Of a stretch of DNA of 64,000 bases, positions 17,247 to 25,798 are shown piece by piece. The DNA lies in assembly GCF_036826855.1 (NCBI RefSeq), contig NZ_CP104578.1:3782001-3846000 (forward strand), read 5' to 3'. Under the pieces are notes generated by a model. That model was not told where the DNA came from. It saw nothing but the letters and a program-made list of their open reading frames with translations, and searched no databases. Numbering within the stretch: position 1 is the first letter of the stretch; each line of letters starts with the position of its first letter. The position numbers and the translations under genes are program-made. Source of the DNA: Streptomyces sp. SJL17-4 (lineage in GTDB: Bacteria; Actinomycetota; Actinomycetes; Streptomycetales; Streptomycetaceae).

Positions 17247-17780
17247 ATGACGAACACGAACTCCACCACTACCACGACCAACTCCACGACCACCCCCACG
17301 GCCTCCATCTCCCGGATGCCCAACCCGGGTGAGTTCGTACCCGAGTTGAGCGAGATCAGCGCCGCCCTCTTCCGCGCCACCGGCAACCGCTCGGTGCCGC
17401 GTGCCACGATGAGCCTCGTCCACCTCCGGGCCGGGCAGATCGTCGGCAACACCTATCTGACGATCCTGAACACCGCTTTCCTCCGCAAGGCCGGCGAGTC
17501 CGACGAGCGCATCACCGCCGTCTCCTCCTGGCAGGACGCCCCCTACTTCACCGACGCCGAGCGCGCCGCCCTCGCCCTGGTGGAGGCCACCCTCCAGCCC
17601 GCCCCGCACGGCCGGGAGCGCGTCACGGACGAGCTGTACGCCGAGGTGGCGAAGCACTACGACGAGAAGGCGCTGGCCACGCTGACCATCGCGATCGGCC
17701 AGATCAACTTCTTCATCGCCCTGGCCGTCATCGGCAAGCCGAAGCCGGTCTACTCCCTCGCGGACGAGCAGTGGGACTGA
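17247..17780 (+). CDS. AhpD-fold (carboxymuconolactone decarboxylase-like) protein lacking the redox motif
   Basis: A 177-residue protein with a Thr/Asn-rich N-terminus (TNTNSTTTTTNSTTTPT) followed by an AhpD fold: MSLVHLRAGQIVGNTYLTILNTAFLRKAGESDERITAVSSWQDAPYFTDAERAALALVEA and ALATLTIAIGQINFFIALAV. Where relatives have Cys-x2-Cys-x3-His (compare NGCGACLDMH at 10278-10751), this one reads GNTYLTILN, so the redox Cys pair and the His are gone. It is therefore unlikely to be a peroxidase and may have a binding role. ATG 17247 has AAGGAG upstream, supporting this start. Confidence 0.8.
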   Translation: MTNTNSTTTTTNSTTTPTASISRMPNPGEFVPELSEISAALFRATGNRSVPRATMSLVHLRAGQIVGNTYLTILNTAFLRKAGESDERITAVSSWQDAPYFTDAERAALALVEATLQPAPHGRERVTDELYAEVAKHYDEKALATLTIAIGQINFFIALAVIGKPKPVYSLADEQWD

Positions 17781-17947
17781 CCCGGCGCTGAGCGGGGCCG
17801 CGTCCGCCCCGCCCGCCCTCCAGGATGACCGGAATCTGCCTCAAGCACCGCACGGGCACAGGAAGTTCACAGAAACCCGCAGGTGAGCTGTGGTCTACTG
17901 CTCCGGCGCGACAGGCCCAAGGTCATCAACTGGAAGGCACGACACCC

Positions 17948-19090
17948 GTGCGTATACGTACACCCCGCAGGGCGGCCACGGCCGCTCTGCTGGCGATGGC
18001 GCTCATACCCGCCACCCTCACGACCGCCACGGCGGCCGACATCCCCGCCCCGGACGCACCGGCGGTGACGGTCGGCGTCCAGTCCGAGGACGCGAAGTCC
18101 GTACGCGACTTCTGGACCCCCGCTCGCATCAAGCGCGCCCTGGCCAACTCGGAGAAGGACGACGCCGCGTTCGCGGCCAAGGCCACCCGGGCCGCGAGAG
18201 CTGCCGGGGCGGCCGGGGCGGCGACCGGAGCCGCGCCCCAGGCAGCCGATCTCGGTCTGACGGCCGAGGCCCCGCGGGTCCTCCCCGCCGGCAGCAGGTC
18301 GACCATGTCGACGGCGGCGGCCGAGGCGGAGGACGTGCCGGAGATGCCGGTGGCACAGAAGGTCCCGTTCCCGCAGAACGCTCCGTTCGTCGTCTCCGGG
18401 AAGATCATTTTCACCGACAAGGCCGGTGAGGAACACGGCTGTTCCGGTGCGTCGATCGTGTCGAACTCCGGCAACACGGTGTGGACCGCGGGGCACTGCA
18501 TCCACCCCGGTGACGGCACCGGGGCGGACGGGTTCTACGACAAGATCACGTTCATGCCCGGGTTCCGGAAGAACGACTCCGTGCCGGACGGGTACGACGC
18601 GCCGTGGGGCAAGTGGGTCGCCACCAAGAAGGTCGCGCCCACGCAGTGGACCGCCGACGGCGACGTCGAGGACGCCGACATGGCCGCGTTCGAGGTGACC
18701 GTACCCGCCGGGTACACGTCGCTGTCGGCTGCGGTCGGCGCGGTCGGCTACCGGTTCGGCGCCGGGTCGGACTTCTCCGACGTCATCGACTCCGGCTTCC
18801 CGGGCGAGGGCTACCACCGCACGGACATGGACGCCTTCACGCACTTCTACTGCACGGGGAACGCCGAGGACGCGTTCGACCTCAACCCGCTGGACGACCG
18901 GGTCAAGGTCGACTGCGACATGGGCAAGGGCGCGAGCGGCGGCCCGATCCTCACCACCGACGGGCAGCTCGTCAGCGCGAACTCCCACTACGAGGCCGAG
19001 GAAGACGGCGTCACACGCAAGAACGACGACCTCTTCGGCTCCGAGCACGGTGACCAGGCAGTGGCCGTGATCAACGAGATCAACAGCTGA
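17948..19090 (+). CDS. Secreted trypsin-like serine protease
   Basis: An exported S1-family (glutamyl-endopeptidase-like) protease of 380 residues. A signal peptide (RIRTPRRAATAALLAMALIPATLTTATA) precedes a propeptide of about 100 residues, then the catalytic domain. The triad is visible: His183 in VWTAGHCIH, Asp244 in DVEDADMAAF, and Ser330 in GKGASGGPIL. Cys residues flanking the His and Ser regions suggest disulfides. GTG 17948 follows GGAAGG; the upstream frame is non-coding. A hairpin terminator follows at 19117. Confidence 0.9.
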   Translation: MRIRTPRRAATAALLAMALIPATLTTATAADIPAPDAPAVTVGVQSEDAKSVRDFWTPARIKRALANSEKDDAAFAAKATRAARAAGAAGAATGAAPQAADLGLTAEAPRVLPAGSRSTMSTAAAEAEDVPEMPVAQKVPFPQNAPFVVSGKIIFTDKAGEEHGCSGASIVSNSGNTVWTAGHCIHPGDGTGADGFYDKITFMPGFRKNDSVPDGYDAPWGKWVATKKVAPTQWTADGDVEDADMAAFEVTVPAGYTSLSAAVGAVGYRFGAGSDFSDVIDSGFPGEGYHRTDMDAFTHFYCTGNAEDAFDLNPLDDRVKVDCDMGKGASGGPILTTDGQLVSANSHYEAEEDGVTRKNDDLFGSEHGDQAVAVINEINS

Positions 19091-19116
19091 CCACGAGCGT
19101 CAGACATCCCGCGCAC

Positions 19117-19150
19117 GAGAGGCCCGCAGCCACCAGGCTGCGGGCCTCTC
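19117..19150. terminator. Terminator after the serine protease gene
   Basis: A perfect 15-bp stem, GAGAGGCCCGCAGCC (19117-19131) with GGCTGCGGGCCTCTC (19136-19150), has an ACCA loop. It lies between converging genes ending at 19090 and 19191 and may serve both. Confidence 0.85.
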
Positions 19151-19190
19151 GCCGTCACCGAGGCGGTCACCGAGGCGGTCGCCGTGGACG

Positions 19191-19511
19191 TCAGTCCCGC
19201 TTGACCATGCCCGGATCGATGTCCGCCGCGTCCGGGGCGTTGATGTAGTGCTGCGACAGATAGCGGTCCTTGATCTCGTCCGTCGTCAGCTTCTCCCACC
19301 CCGCGGGCTTCACCTTCCCGGCCTCCTTCAGCTCCGCCGTCCACGCGGTGATCGCCTCGGCCCGCGTCTGCGGCATGTCCCGCGCGGCGGACTCGGGCTG
19401 CACCGTCACCGGCGGCAGCTCCTCCGACGCCGCGCCCAGCGCGAACGCCCCGCCCGCCACCAGCACCAGCGCCGCACCACCCACGCTCCAGGCCCATGCC
19501 CTGCGTGCCAT
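19191..19511 (-). CDS. Small membrane-anchored or secreted protein of unknown function
   Basis: A 106-residue protein with an N-terminal hydrophobic segment after two arginines (MARRAWAWSVGGAALVLVAGGAFALGAAS), acting as signal or anchor, and a short charged extracytoplasmic domain (AITAWTAELKEAGKVKPAGWEKLTTDEIKDRYLSQHY). ATG 19511 is preferred because GAGGAG lies about 10 bases upstream. It has no recognised family. The terminator at 19650-19687 belongs to the upstream gene, so this one has its own promoter in 19512-19640. Confidence 0.65.
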   Translation of the reverse strand: MARRAWAWSVGGAALVLVAGGAFALGAASEELPPVTVQPESAARDMPQTRAEAITAWTAELKEAGKVKPAGWEKLTTDEIKDRYLSQHYINAPDAADIDPGMVKRD

Positions 19512-19649
19512 TGGTCCCACTCCTCTCACCGCCGCACCCGTTCCTCACCGTGCCAGGGATCGCTTGCCGGCGGCAACCGGCACGGATCCCTCTCCCCGGC
19601 CCTGTACGTGGCCCTCACCTCCCCTCCGCACTCCGTACGCGCATACGGA

Positions 19650-19687
19650 GAAGGCCCCCGCCCCGGGCTATCCGGGAGGGGGCCTTC
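19650..19687. terminator. Terminator after the I36/VCBS gene
   Basis: GAAGGCCCCC (19650-19659) pairs with GGGGGCCTTC (19678-19687). The intervening GCCCCGGGCTATCCGGGA forms a further small stem. It lies 22 bp beyond the stop at 19710 on the minus strand. Confidence 0.75.
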
Positions 19688-19709
19688 GTCGATCGTCAGG
19701 ACCGGCGGA

Positions 19710-20930
19710 TCAGAACGCGCCGTTCAGGTTCCACCAGGTGTCGGTCTCCGGAGAGCCCGCTCCGAACTTGCCCGTACCCGTGCCCGAGTAGAGGACCAGC
19801 GTGCCGTCTCCACGGAACTCGGGAGAGACGTAGCCGGCGTTCGTGATCGCGGCCATGTCGTTGTGGCCGTCACCGTTGTGGTCACCGACGGCCAGGAACG
19901 AGGCCATCACGTTCCAGCCGCTGCCCACCAGCGTGCGGGCGCCGAGGGCACCCGTCTTGCCCGGGTAGAGCCACAGCTTGCCCGTGGACGCCTCGCGGGC
20001 GAGCAGGTCGGCCTTGCCGTCGCCGTTCATGTCGCCCGGCGCCGTCAGGGTGTTCATGACGTTCCAGCCGCCCGCGCCGATGAGCTTCCGCGCGCCGAGG
20101 GTGCCCGTCGACGTGCCCGGGTACAGCCACAGCTTGCCCGTGGACTTCTCGACCGCGAGCAGGTCCGAGCGGCCGTCACCGGACAGGTCACCGAACGCGG
20201 TGATGCCGTTCATGACGTTCCAGCCGCCCGAGCCGATCAGCTTGCGGGCGCCGAGCGCGCCGGTGCCGGTGCCGGGGTACAGCCACAGCTTGCCGCTGGA
20301 GGCCTCGCGGGCGATGACGTCCTCGCGACCGTCGCCGGTGAAGTCGCCGTGCCGGGTGAGGGCGTTCATGACGTTCCAGCCGCCGGCACCGACCAGCTTG
20401 CCGGAACCGTCACCGGCCAGGAACCAGAGGCGGCCGGCCTTGTCGCGGACGAGGACGTCCGACTTCCGGTCGCCGTTCAGGTCGCCGAAGCCGCCGGCCT
20501 TGGGGGCCTGGGCCGCGTACCACTCCGGGTACGCGTCCATGGCGCACTCGCGCTCGGTGGGGACGAGCTTCACGGAGCTGACGGAGTTGCTGCCGGGACC
20601 GCCCCACTCGCTGCCCGAGGGGTTCGGGTCCATGACGCCGACGTTGCCGTCGAGGCCGTGGTTGGCGTCGTCGTACAGGCAGGCGAACTTGTTCGTGCGG
20701 TTCATGACCGACCGGAACGTGTTGTCCCAGGTCCCGAGCGTCGTCACGTTCACGTTCGTCTTGTACATCGTGCCGGAGCCGTCGTCGGTCTTCCAGGCAC
20801 AGAAGTAGCCCGACGGACAGTCGCTGAGCGCGGCCTGCGCGGGCGCCGCGCCCGCGCCGAGCAGCCCGGCCGAGCTGAGCCCCAGCGCCGTGGCCACCGT
20901 GGCCAGGCGCCGCAGCATTGAAGTGCGCAT
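19710..20930 (-). CDS. Secreted peptidase-inhibitor-I36/VCBS-repeat protein
   Basis: A 406-residue exported protein. A signal peptide ending near APAQA precedes a domain resembling peptidase inhibitor family I36 (CPSGYFCAWKTDDGSGTM...FACLYDDANHG, with paired Cys). This is followed by five VCBS/FG-GAP beta-propeller repeats, each carrying a calcium-binding loop such as GDLNGDRKSDVL, GDFTGDGREDVI and GDMNGDGKADLL, and a recurring GKLWLYPGTGTGALGARKLIGSGGWNVM unit. The repeats probably form a Ca-stabilised propeller binding glycan or protein. The gene may guard the cell against its own or foreign proteases (inference). ATG 20930 follows GGGAGGAAA. Confidence 0.85.
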   Translation of the reverse strand: MRTSMLRRLATVATALGLSSAGLLGAGAAPAQAALSDCPSGYFCAWKTDDGSGTMYKTNVNVTTLGTWDNTFRSVMNRTNKFACLYDDANHGLDGNVGVMDPNPSGSEWGGPGSNSVSSVKLVPTERECAMDAYPEWYAAQAPKAGGFGDLNGDRKSDVLVRDKAGRLWFLAGDGSGKLVGAGGWNVMNALTRHGDFTGDGREDVIAREASSGKLWLYPGTGTGALGARKLIGSGGWNVMNGITAFGDLSGDGRSDLLAVEKSTGKLWLYPGTSTGTLGARKLIGAGGWNVMNTLTAPGDMNGDGKADLLAREASTGKLWLYPGKTGALGARTLVGSGWNVMASFLAVGDHNGDGHNDMAAITNAGYVSPEFRGDGTLVLYSGTGTGKFGAGSPETDTWWNLNGAF

Positions 20931-21056
20931 GCATTTCCTCCCTGAGACGGCGCGGAGAAGGCCTCGGACGCGCCGCGACAGGGAACGTACCTTGTCGTGC
21001 TCGCGCGTCCGACAGGAGGGTGGCCTCTCGCCGCGGGGGTCCGCCGAGCCCCTGTC

Positions 21057-21953
21057 CTACGAGGTCAGGACGCCGTTCAGGAAGGGGCCGACCGCCTCGC
21101 GCCAGGCGTCCGGGTGCTCGTAGTGGAGGAGGTGGCCGGCGTCGGGGATCTCCGCGTACGCGCCGTGCGGCAGCACCCGGACCATCTCCTGCGCCTCGGC
21201 CCGGCCCAGCTCGCCGTCCAGTCCTCGGACGACCAGCGTGGGGCAGCGGACCTGGGCCAGCGACTCCCAGTGGGCGTCGTGCACCCAGGTCTCGCGGGAG
21301 GTCAGCATCTGCTCCGGGTCGAAGACCGGACGCCAGCCGTCCGGGTGCTCGGCCATCACCTCGGCGAAGAAGGCGCCCCGGGCGGGGTGGGGGCGCTCGA
21401 CCCACGGGTCCTCCTCGCCGAACCAGCGGCGGGCGGCGTCGAGCGAGGGGAACGGGGTCGGCCAGCGGCGGAACCAGTCCCGCCACTCACGCTGCGAGGC
21501 CGCGCCGAGCGCCGAGGCGCGCATGTCGCAGATGACGAGGGCGTGGACGAGGTCGGGGCGCTCGGCGGCGAGCTGCCAGGCGGTGAGGGCGCCCATGGAG
21601 TGGCCGATGAGGGTGACCGGGCCGAGGCCGAGCTGCTCGACGGCGGCGGCCGCGTCCGCCACGTACGCCTCGCGGGTGAAGGAGGCGGCGGGGGGCTTGT
21701 CGCTGTGCCCGTGGCCTCGCTGGTCGAGGGCGACGGTGCGGGGGTGATGGTGGGGGTGGTCGTGGGGAGCCGCGTCGGGGCGGGTCGCCGCTGCCGCGAG
21801 GCGGCTGATCGCCGGGGACCAGTGGGCCGCGTGGCCCATCAGGCCGTGGAGGAGTAAGACGCCGGGGCCGGACCGCGGGGCGGTCCCGGGCGTGAAGTCC
21901 CAGGCCGCCAGCCGTACGCCGTCGGCCCCCATGACGTCGAGTCGTCGCGCCAT
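21057..21953 (-). CDS. Alpha/beta-fold hydrolase
   Basis: A 298-residue alpha/beta hydrolase: oxyanion region LLLHGLMGHAAHW, nucleophile elbow LIGHSMGAL (Ser), the acid in VRGLDGELGR, and the catalytic His in IPDAGHLLHYE. DQRGHGHSDKP is the usual loop. The cap domain is of the haloperoxidase/epoxide-hydrolase-like type; substrate unknown, cytosolic. Start ATG 21953 (MARRLDVMGADG) is chosen over the in-frame codon at 21986 because homology begins there. A His/Pro-rich insert (DAAPHDHPHHHPRT) lies in the N-terminal part. Confidence 0.87.
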   Translation of the reverse strand: MARRLDVMGADGVRLAAWDFTPGTAPRSGPGVLLLHGLMGHAAHWSPAISRLAAAATRPDAAPHDHPHHHPRTVALDQRGHGHSDKPPAASFTREAYVADAAAAVEQLGLGPVTLIGHSMGALTAWQLAAERPDLVHALVICDMRASALGAASQREWRDWFRRWPTPFPSLDAARRWFGEEDPWVERPHPARGAFFAEVMAEHPDGWRPVFDPEQMLTSRETWVHDAHWESLAQVRCPTLVVRGLDGELGRAEAQEMVRVLPHGAYAEIPDAGHLLHYEHPDAWREAVGPFLNGVLTS

Positions 21954-22531
21954 CCCTGGCACCCCCTCTTCTTGCCGTCGAACCACGCCAGACTATCGAA
22001 CTCGCATTCGAAAATGCGCTCCTGCCGCGCAACACCCCTCGTTCGAGTGACAGGGCTCAAGGATTGACGGCCGCTGCCGAGGGGAGATCTTGAACGGGAG
22101 GCGGACCGCTCGGGGAAAACGGTCCGAGGGGATTGACCTTGAGAGCTCGGGGCTCCAGGTCAGCACAGGGGAGGACAGGCCCCGGCGCCGCGAGGCGCCG
22201 GGGCCCTCTGCTGTCCGGGGCGCGCGGGAGCCCGCTGCCGTCCCGACCGAGCGGGAGCCCACTGCCATCCGTGGTGCGCGGGCGTCCTCCTCGCCCCGGG
22301 GCGCGCGGGCCACCGGGGCGGACGGCATCCGACGTACGGCTTCCGCTTGCTGCACAACCCCCACCCCTCCCCGGTACCGCACCACTTCGCCCCAGCGTGG
22401 CACGGCGAGGGCGCGGGCGTAGCCATTCCGGCGTAAACCGGGGCGCACAAGGGCCGTTGGCCCGGAAACGACACCCGAACGTGTCCTGTTCCTGTTCCTG
22501 TTCCGGCGCGATCAGAACCGGCGGAGACGCC
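21954..22531. other. Gene-free interval with one strong hairpin
   Basis: About 580 bp without a convincing gene: the open frames here have poor codon bias and no recognisable domains. GGCCCCGGCGCC (22178-22189) and GGCGCCGGGGCC (22194-22205) form a perfect 12-bp stem closed by a GCGA tetraloop. The hairpin is terminator-like but has no gene upstream on either strand within range, so an untranslated RNA ending there is possible. A hexamer (TGTTCC) repeats three times near 22485-22503. Confidence 0.5.
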
Positions 22532-22581
22532 GAAGGGTGCCCCGCCGGACGTCGAGTACGACGACCGGCGGGGCACCCTTC
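22532..22581. terminator. Terminator downstream of dmdR1
   Basis: GAAGGGTGCCCCGCCGG (22532-22548) pairs perfectly with its complement at 22565-22581 across a 16-nt loop. It lies 42 bp past the dmdR1 stop. Confidence 0.85.
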
Positions 22582-22622
22582 CCGCGAAGAGGCGGTGTCA
22601 GCCGAGGGGCGCTGTCAGCGCG

Positions 22623-23312
22623 TCAGCGCTTCGCGACGAACACATGGGAGGCGACCTCCGCGTCCAGCTCGGCCGCCTCGCCGCTGCTGCCGACCAGGAT
22701 GCCGCCCGCGGACTCCGTCACCGACACCACGGAGCCGGGCTGCACGCCCGCGCGCCGCAGCGTGTACATCAGCTGGGCGTCCGTCTGGATCGGCTCGCCG
22801 ATCCGGCGGACGACCACCGTCTTGCCCTCGCTCGCGTCCAGCTCCGCCAGCGACACCATCGAGTCGTCGAGGAAGGCCTCGGCCTCCGCCTTCTCGCCGA
22901 GCTCCTCGAGGCCCGGGATCGGGTTCCCGTACGGCGACTCCGTCGGGTGCCGCAGCAGCTCCAGGACGCGCCGCTCCACGGCCTCGCTCATCACGTGCTC
23001 CCAGCGGCAGGCCTCGGCGTGCACCTGCTCCCACTCCAGGCCGATCACGTCGACGAGCAGGCACTCGGCGAGGCGGTGCTTGCGCATGACGCGGGTGGCG
23101 AGGCGGCGGCCCTCGTCGGTCAGCTCCAGGTGCCGGTCGCTGGCGACGGCCACCAGGCCGTCGCGCTCCATCCGGGCCACCGTCTGGCTCACCGTTGGGC
23201 CGCTCTGGTCGAGCCGCTCGGCGATCCGGGCACGCATGGGGACCACACCTTCCTCCTCAAGCTCGAGGATGGTGCGGAGATACATCTCCGTTGTGTCGAT
23301 CAGTCCGGACAT
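22623..23312 (-). CDS. dmdR1: DtxR-family iron-dependent repressor (DmdR1-type)
   Basis: The cytosolic Fe(II)-activated repressor of siderophore and iron-uptake genes, 229 residues. It has a winged helix-turn-helix (1-70: TTEMYLRTILELEEEGVVPMRARIAERLDQSGPTVSQTVARMERDGL), a metal-binding dimerisation domain with ligands in CRWEHVMSEAVE (Cys, Glu, His), and a C-terminal SH3-like domain (VVRRIGEPIQTDAQLMYTLRRAGVQPGSVVSV). Start ATG 23312 gives the family length; the open frame upstream is not coding. The symbol follows the S. coelicolor orthologue, which I recall sits next to the same SIS-domain gene. A long open frame runs antisense through it (see findings). Confidence 0.93.
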   Translation of the reverse strand: MSGLIDTTEMYLRTILELEEEGVVPMRARIAERLDQSGPTVSQTVARMERDGLVAVASDRHLELTDEGRRLATRVMRKHRLAECLLVDVIGLEWEQVHAEACRWEHVMSEAVERRVLELLRHPTESPYGNPIPGLEELGEKAEAEAFLDDSMVSLAELDASEGKTVVVRRIGEPIQTDAQLMYTLRRAGVQPGSVVSVTESAGGILVGSSGEAAELDAEVASHVFVAKR

Positions 23313-23508
23313 ACGTGCCCCTCGATGAGTCGTGCGCTGGCCCTGCACCAATTCTGACGCATCGCGCCGACAACCGGGCCGCACCGGCCCAAGGCGGTAT
23401 TGACAGAGCAATGGTCCAGACCGCACCGTGATCGGCGACCGGGGCAGGACCAGGGCACGACCACGACATGACGCGACGACGCGACGGCGACGAGAAGGAG
23501 CTTCTGGA

Positions 23509-24276
23509 ATGGGCGACAGCGCGGGCGAGAGCAAGCTGGCCGGACAGTTCTTCGACGCCGCGATCGGCCTGCTCCAGCAGGTGCGCGACGGCGACTCGGC
23601 CGAGATCGCCGCGGCCGGCGCCGCGATCGCCGAGGCCGTCGCCAACGGCAACCGCCTCTTCGCCTTCGGCGCGGGCCACTCCTCGCTCGCCGCCCAGGAC
23701 GTCGTCTACCGGGCGGGTGGCCTCGCCCTGATGAACCTGCTCGTCGTCCCCGGTGTCGTCGGCGTCGACGTCATGCCGGCCACCCTCGGCTCCGCCCTCG
23801 AACGCGTCGACGGCCTCGCCGGAGCCGTGCTGGACTCCTCCCCCGCCACCGCCGGGGACGTCCTGATCATCATCTCCCTCTCCGGGCGCAACGCCCTGCC
23901 CGTCGAGATGGCCATGAACGCCCGCGCGCTCGGCCTCACCGTCATCGGCGTCACCTCGGTGGCGTACGCGACGGAGACCAGGTCCCGGCACGTGTCGGGG
24001 ACGTACCTCAAGGACCACTGCGACATCGTCCTCGACTCCCGGATCGCCGTCGGCGACGCCGAGCTCACCCACGAGGGCATCGAGGCCCCCTTCGCGCCCG
24101 CCTCCACCGTCGTCACCAGCGCCCTCATGCAGGCCACGCTCGCCGCCGCCGCCGAGGACCTGGTCCGCCGCGGCATCGAGCCGCCGCTGCTGCGCTCCGG
24201 GAACGTCGACGGCGGCCACGAGTGGAACGGCCGCGTGATGACGGAGTACGGCGACCGGATCTTCTACAAGCACTAG
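23509..24276 (+). CDS. SIS-domain phosphosugar-binding protein
   Basis: A 255-residue cytosolic protein of the UPF0309-type SIS family: ANGNRLFAFGAGHSSLAAQD and DVLIIISLSGRNALPVEMAMNARALGLTVIGVTS are the phosphosugar-binding loops, and HTEG-like DAELTHEGIEAPFAPASTVV follows. Such proteins isomerise or sense sugar phosphates such as N-acetylmuramate or glucosamine phosphates; the ligand here is not known. ATG 23509 has AAGGAG nine bases upstream. It is divergent from dmdR1, an arrangement I recall as conserved in Streptomyces. Confidence 0.88.
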   Translation: MGDSAGESKLAGQFFDAAIGLLQQVRDGDSAEIAAAGAAIAEAVANGNRLFAFGAGHSSLAAQDVVYRAGGLALMNLLVVPGVVGVDVMPATLGSALERVDGLAGAVLDSSPATAGDVLIIISLSGRNALPVEMAMNARALGLTVIGVTSVAYATETRSRHVSGTYLKDHCDIVLDSRIAVGDAELTHEGIEAPFAPASTVVTSALMQATLAAAAEDLVRRGIEPPLLRSGNVDGGHEWNGRVMTEYGDRIFYKH

Positions 24277-24307
24277 CCAGGGGTGGCCAGGGGGTGTTCG
24301 TCCGCGG

Positions 24308-25657
24308 CTATGGGGTGTTCGTCCGCTCCCCCAGGTCCAGCGCCATCGCCACCCTCGACGCCACCGCCTCCGCGAAGACCACGTCCTCGCGCTCGAACGG
24401 CCGGCGGCACGCGGCCCGCAGGAACGTCACCACGCCCAGCGTGCGGCCCCGGGAGCGCAGCGTCACGCAGACCGCGTGGGCCGCGTCGGCGGGCCACTGG
24501 TGGGCCTCCGCCCACACCTCGGCCGTGCGGCCCGCGCTCGCGCGGACCGTGCCCACCCGGTCCCAGGCCTGCAGCGCCGGGTGCCTCGGCCCGTACCGCA
24601 GCGGGATGCCGCCGCCCACCACCGGCGACGCCGGGCCGGGGGCGCCCGCCGGGGTCGCCAGGGCCCGGGTCAGACGCCGCTCGCCCGCCACCCGGTCGAC
24701 CAGGGCGTGGTCCGCGAAGCCGGCGAGCGCGAAGTCGAGCAGCGCCGCCGCCGCCTCCGCCGGGTCCTCGCACTCCGCCGCCGCCGCGCCCGCCCGGTGC
24801 AGCTGGCTCCACCGGAACCGCAGCCGGTCCGCCTCGCGCGCCGCGAGCCGCTCCTCCGTCACGTCCTGGAACAGCCAGGCCACACCCAGCGGCACCGGCT
24901 CCTCCGCCATCGGCGAGGACAGCAACAGGAAGCCGCTGCGCCAGCACCGGCGCCGCTCCCCGGTGGACGTCCGCAGCGTCACCCACACCTCGGCGGGCGC
25001 CGACGGCGTGCCCTCCGCCAGGACGTGCTGGAGCGCGGCCTCCAGTTCCTCCGCGCCGTGCACGACGACATCGCCCAGCGGGCGCCCGAGCAGGGCCGTA
25101 CGTCCGGTTCCGAAGGCGCGGGCGGCGTGGCCGTTGACCATGGCGGGGCGCAGGTCGGCGTCCACGAGGACGACACCCCAGGACGCGTCCTCGAACAGCG
25201 CCTCGCTGAGGGCCACCGACCGCTCCAGGTCGAGCTGGACGTGGACCTCGCTGAACGCGCAGTACACCCCCGCGGGGCTGCCGTCCGCCCCCCGTACGCC
25301 GGCGGCCTGGCTGCGTACGAGCACCCGGCCGCCGTCCTTGCGGAGCAGCGCCAGCTCGTGGACCTGCCGGCCGGGGCCCTTCATGGCCCCCATCAGCCGC
25401 CGCAGGGTCTCCTCGGCGTCGGCGCTGCGCGCCGCCCAGCCCTCGAACCCGCGCCGCCCGACCGCCTCGGCGGCGGACCAGCCGAGGATCCGCTCGGCCT
25501 CGCGGTTCCAGTGCGTGACCATCCCGTCGGCGTCGAACGCGCAGAGCGCCGCGTCCATCCCGTCGAGCAGCGCGGCCAGCAGATCGGCCCCCGCCCCGGG
25601 AACGGAAGCGGTCGCGCTCGCGGACCCCGTGAAAGCACTCATCCCGGCACCCCCCAT
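24308..25657 (-). CDS. PAS/GAF-domain sensory protein without output domain
   Basis: About 449 residues and cytosolic. A first PAS domain (LLDGMDAALCAFDADGMVTHWNREAERILGWSAAEAVGRRG) with a PAC segment, a second PAS (EDASWGVVLVDADLRPAMVNGHAARAFGT) and a C-terminal GAF-like domain ending CVTLRSRGRTLGVVTFLRAACRRPFEREDVVFAEAVASRVAMAL are visible. The PP2C phosphatase or kinase domain that usually follows in Streptomyces relatives is absent and the protein stops at ERTNTP. It may be a truncated or stand-alone sensor. Starts at 25657 or 25642 are both possible. Confidence 0.8.
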   Translation of the reverse strand: MGGAGMSAFTGSASATASVPGAGADLLAALLDGMDAALCAFDADGMVTHWNREAERILGWSAAEAVGRRGFEGWAARSADAEETLRRLMGAMKGPGRQVHELALLRKDGGRVLVRSQAAGVRGADGSPAGVYCAFSEVHVQLDLERSVALSEALFEDASWGVVLVDADLRPAMVNGHAARAFGTGRTALLGRPLGDVVVHGAEELEAALQHVLAEGTPSAPAEVWVTLRTSTGERRRCWRSGFLLLSSPMAEEPVPLGVAWLFQDVTEERLAAREADRLRFRWSQLHRAGAAAAECEDPAEAAAALLDFALAGFADHALVDRVAGERRLTRALATPAGAPGPASPVVGGGIPLRYGPRHPALQAWDRVGTVRASAGRTAEVWAEAHQWPADAAHAVCVTLRSRGRTLGVVTFLRAACRRPFEREDVVFAEAVASRVAMALDLGERTNTP

Positions 25658-25798
25658 GCTGCCGCCATTCAACTGGAACGTGACGCAGAGCACATCACCT
25701 TCACCGAAATCGTTGCATCGCGGAACGCATTCCGATACGGGTGCGGGGAGTGGGTACGCCACAGGCATGTGCGCCGGTCAGCGCACCGGGCACGCCGG

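Noticed and set aside
22090..22448. Open frames in the dmdR1-hydrolase interval
   Set aside because: Poor third-position GC bias and no domains; overlapping frames on both strands are equally open.
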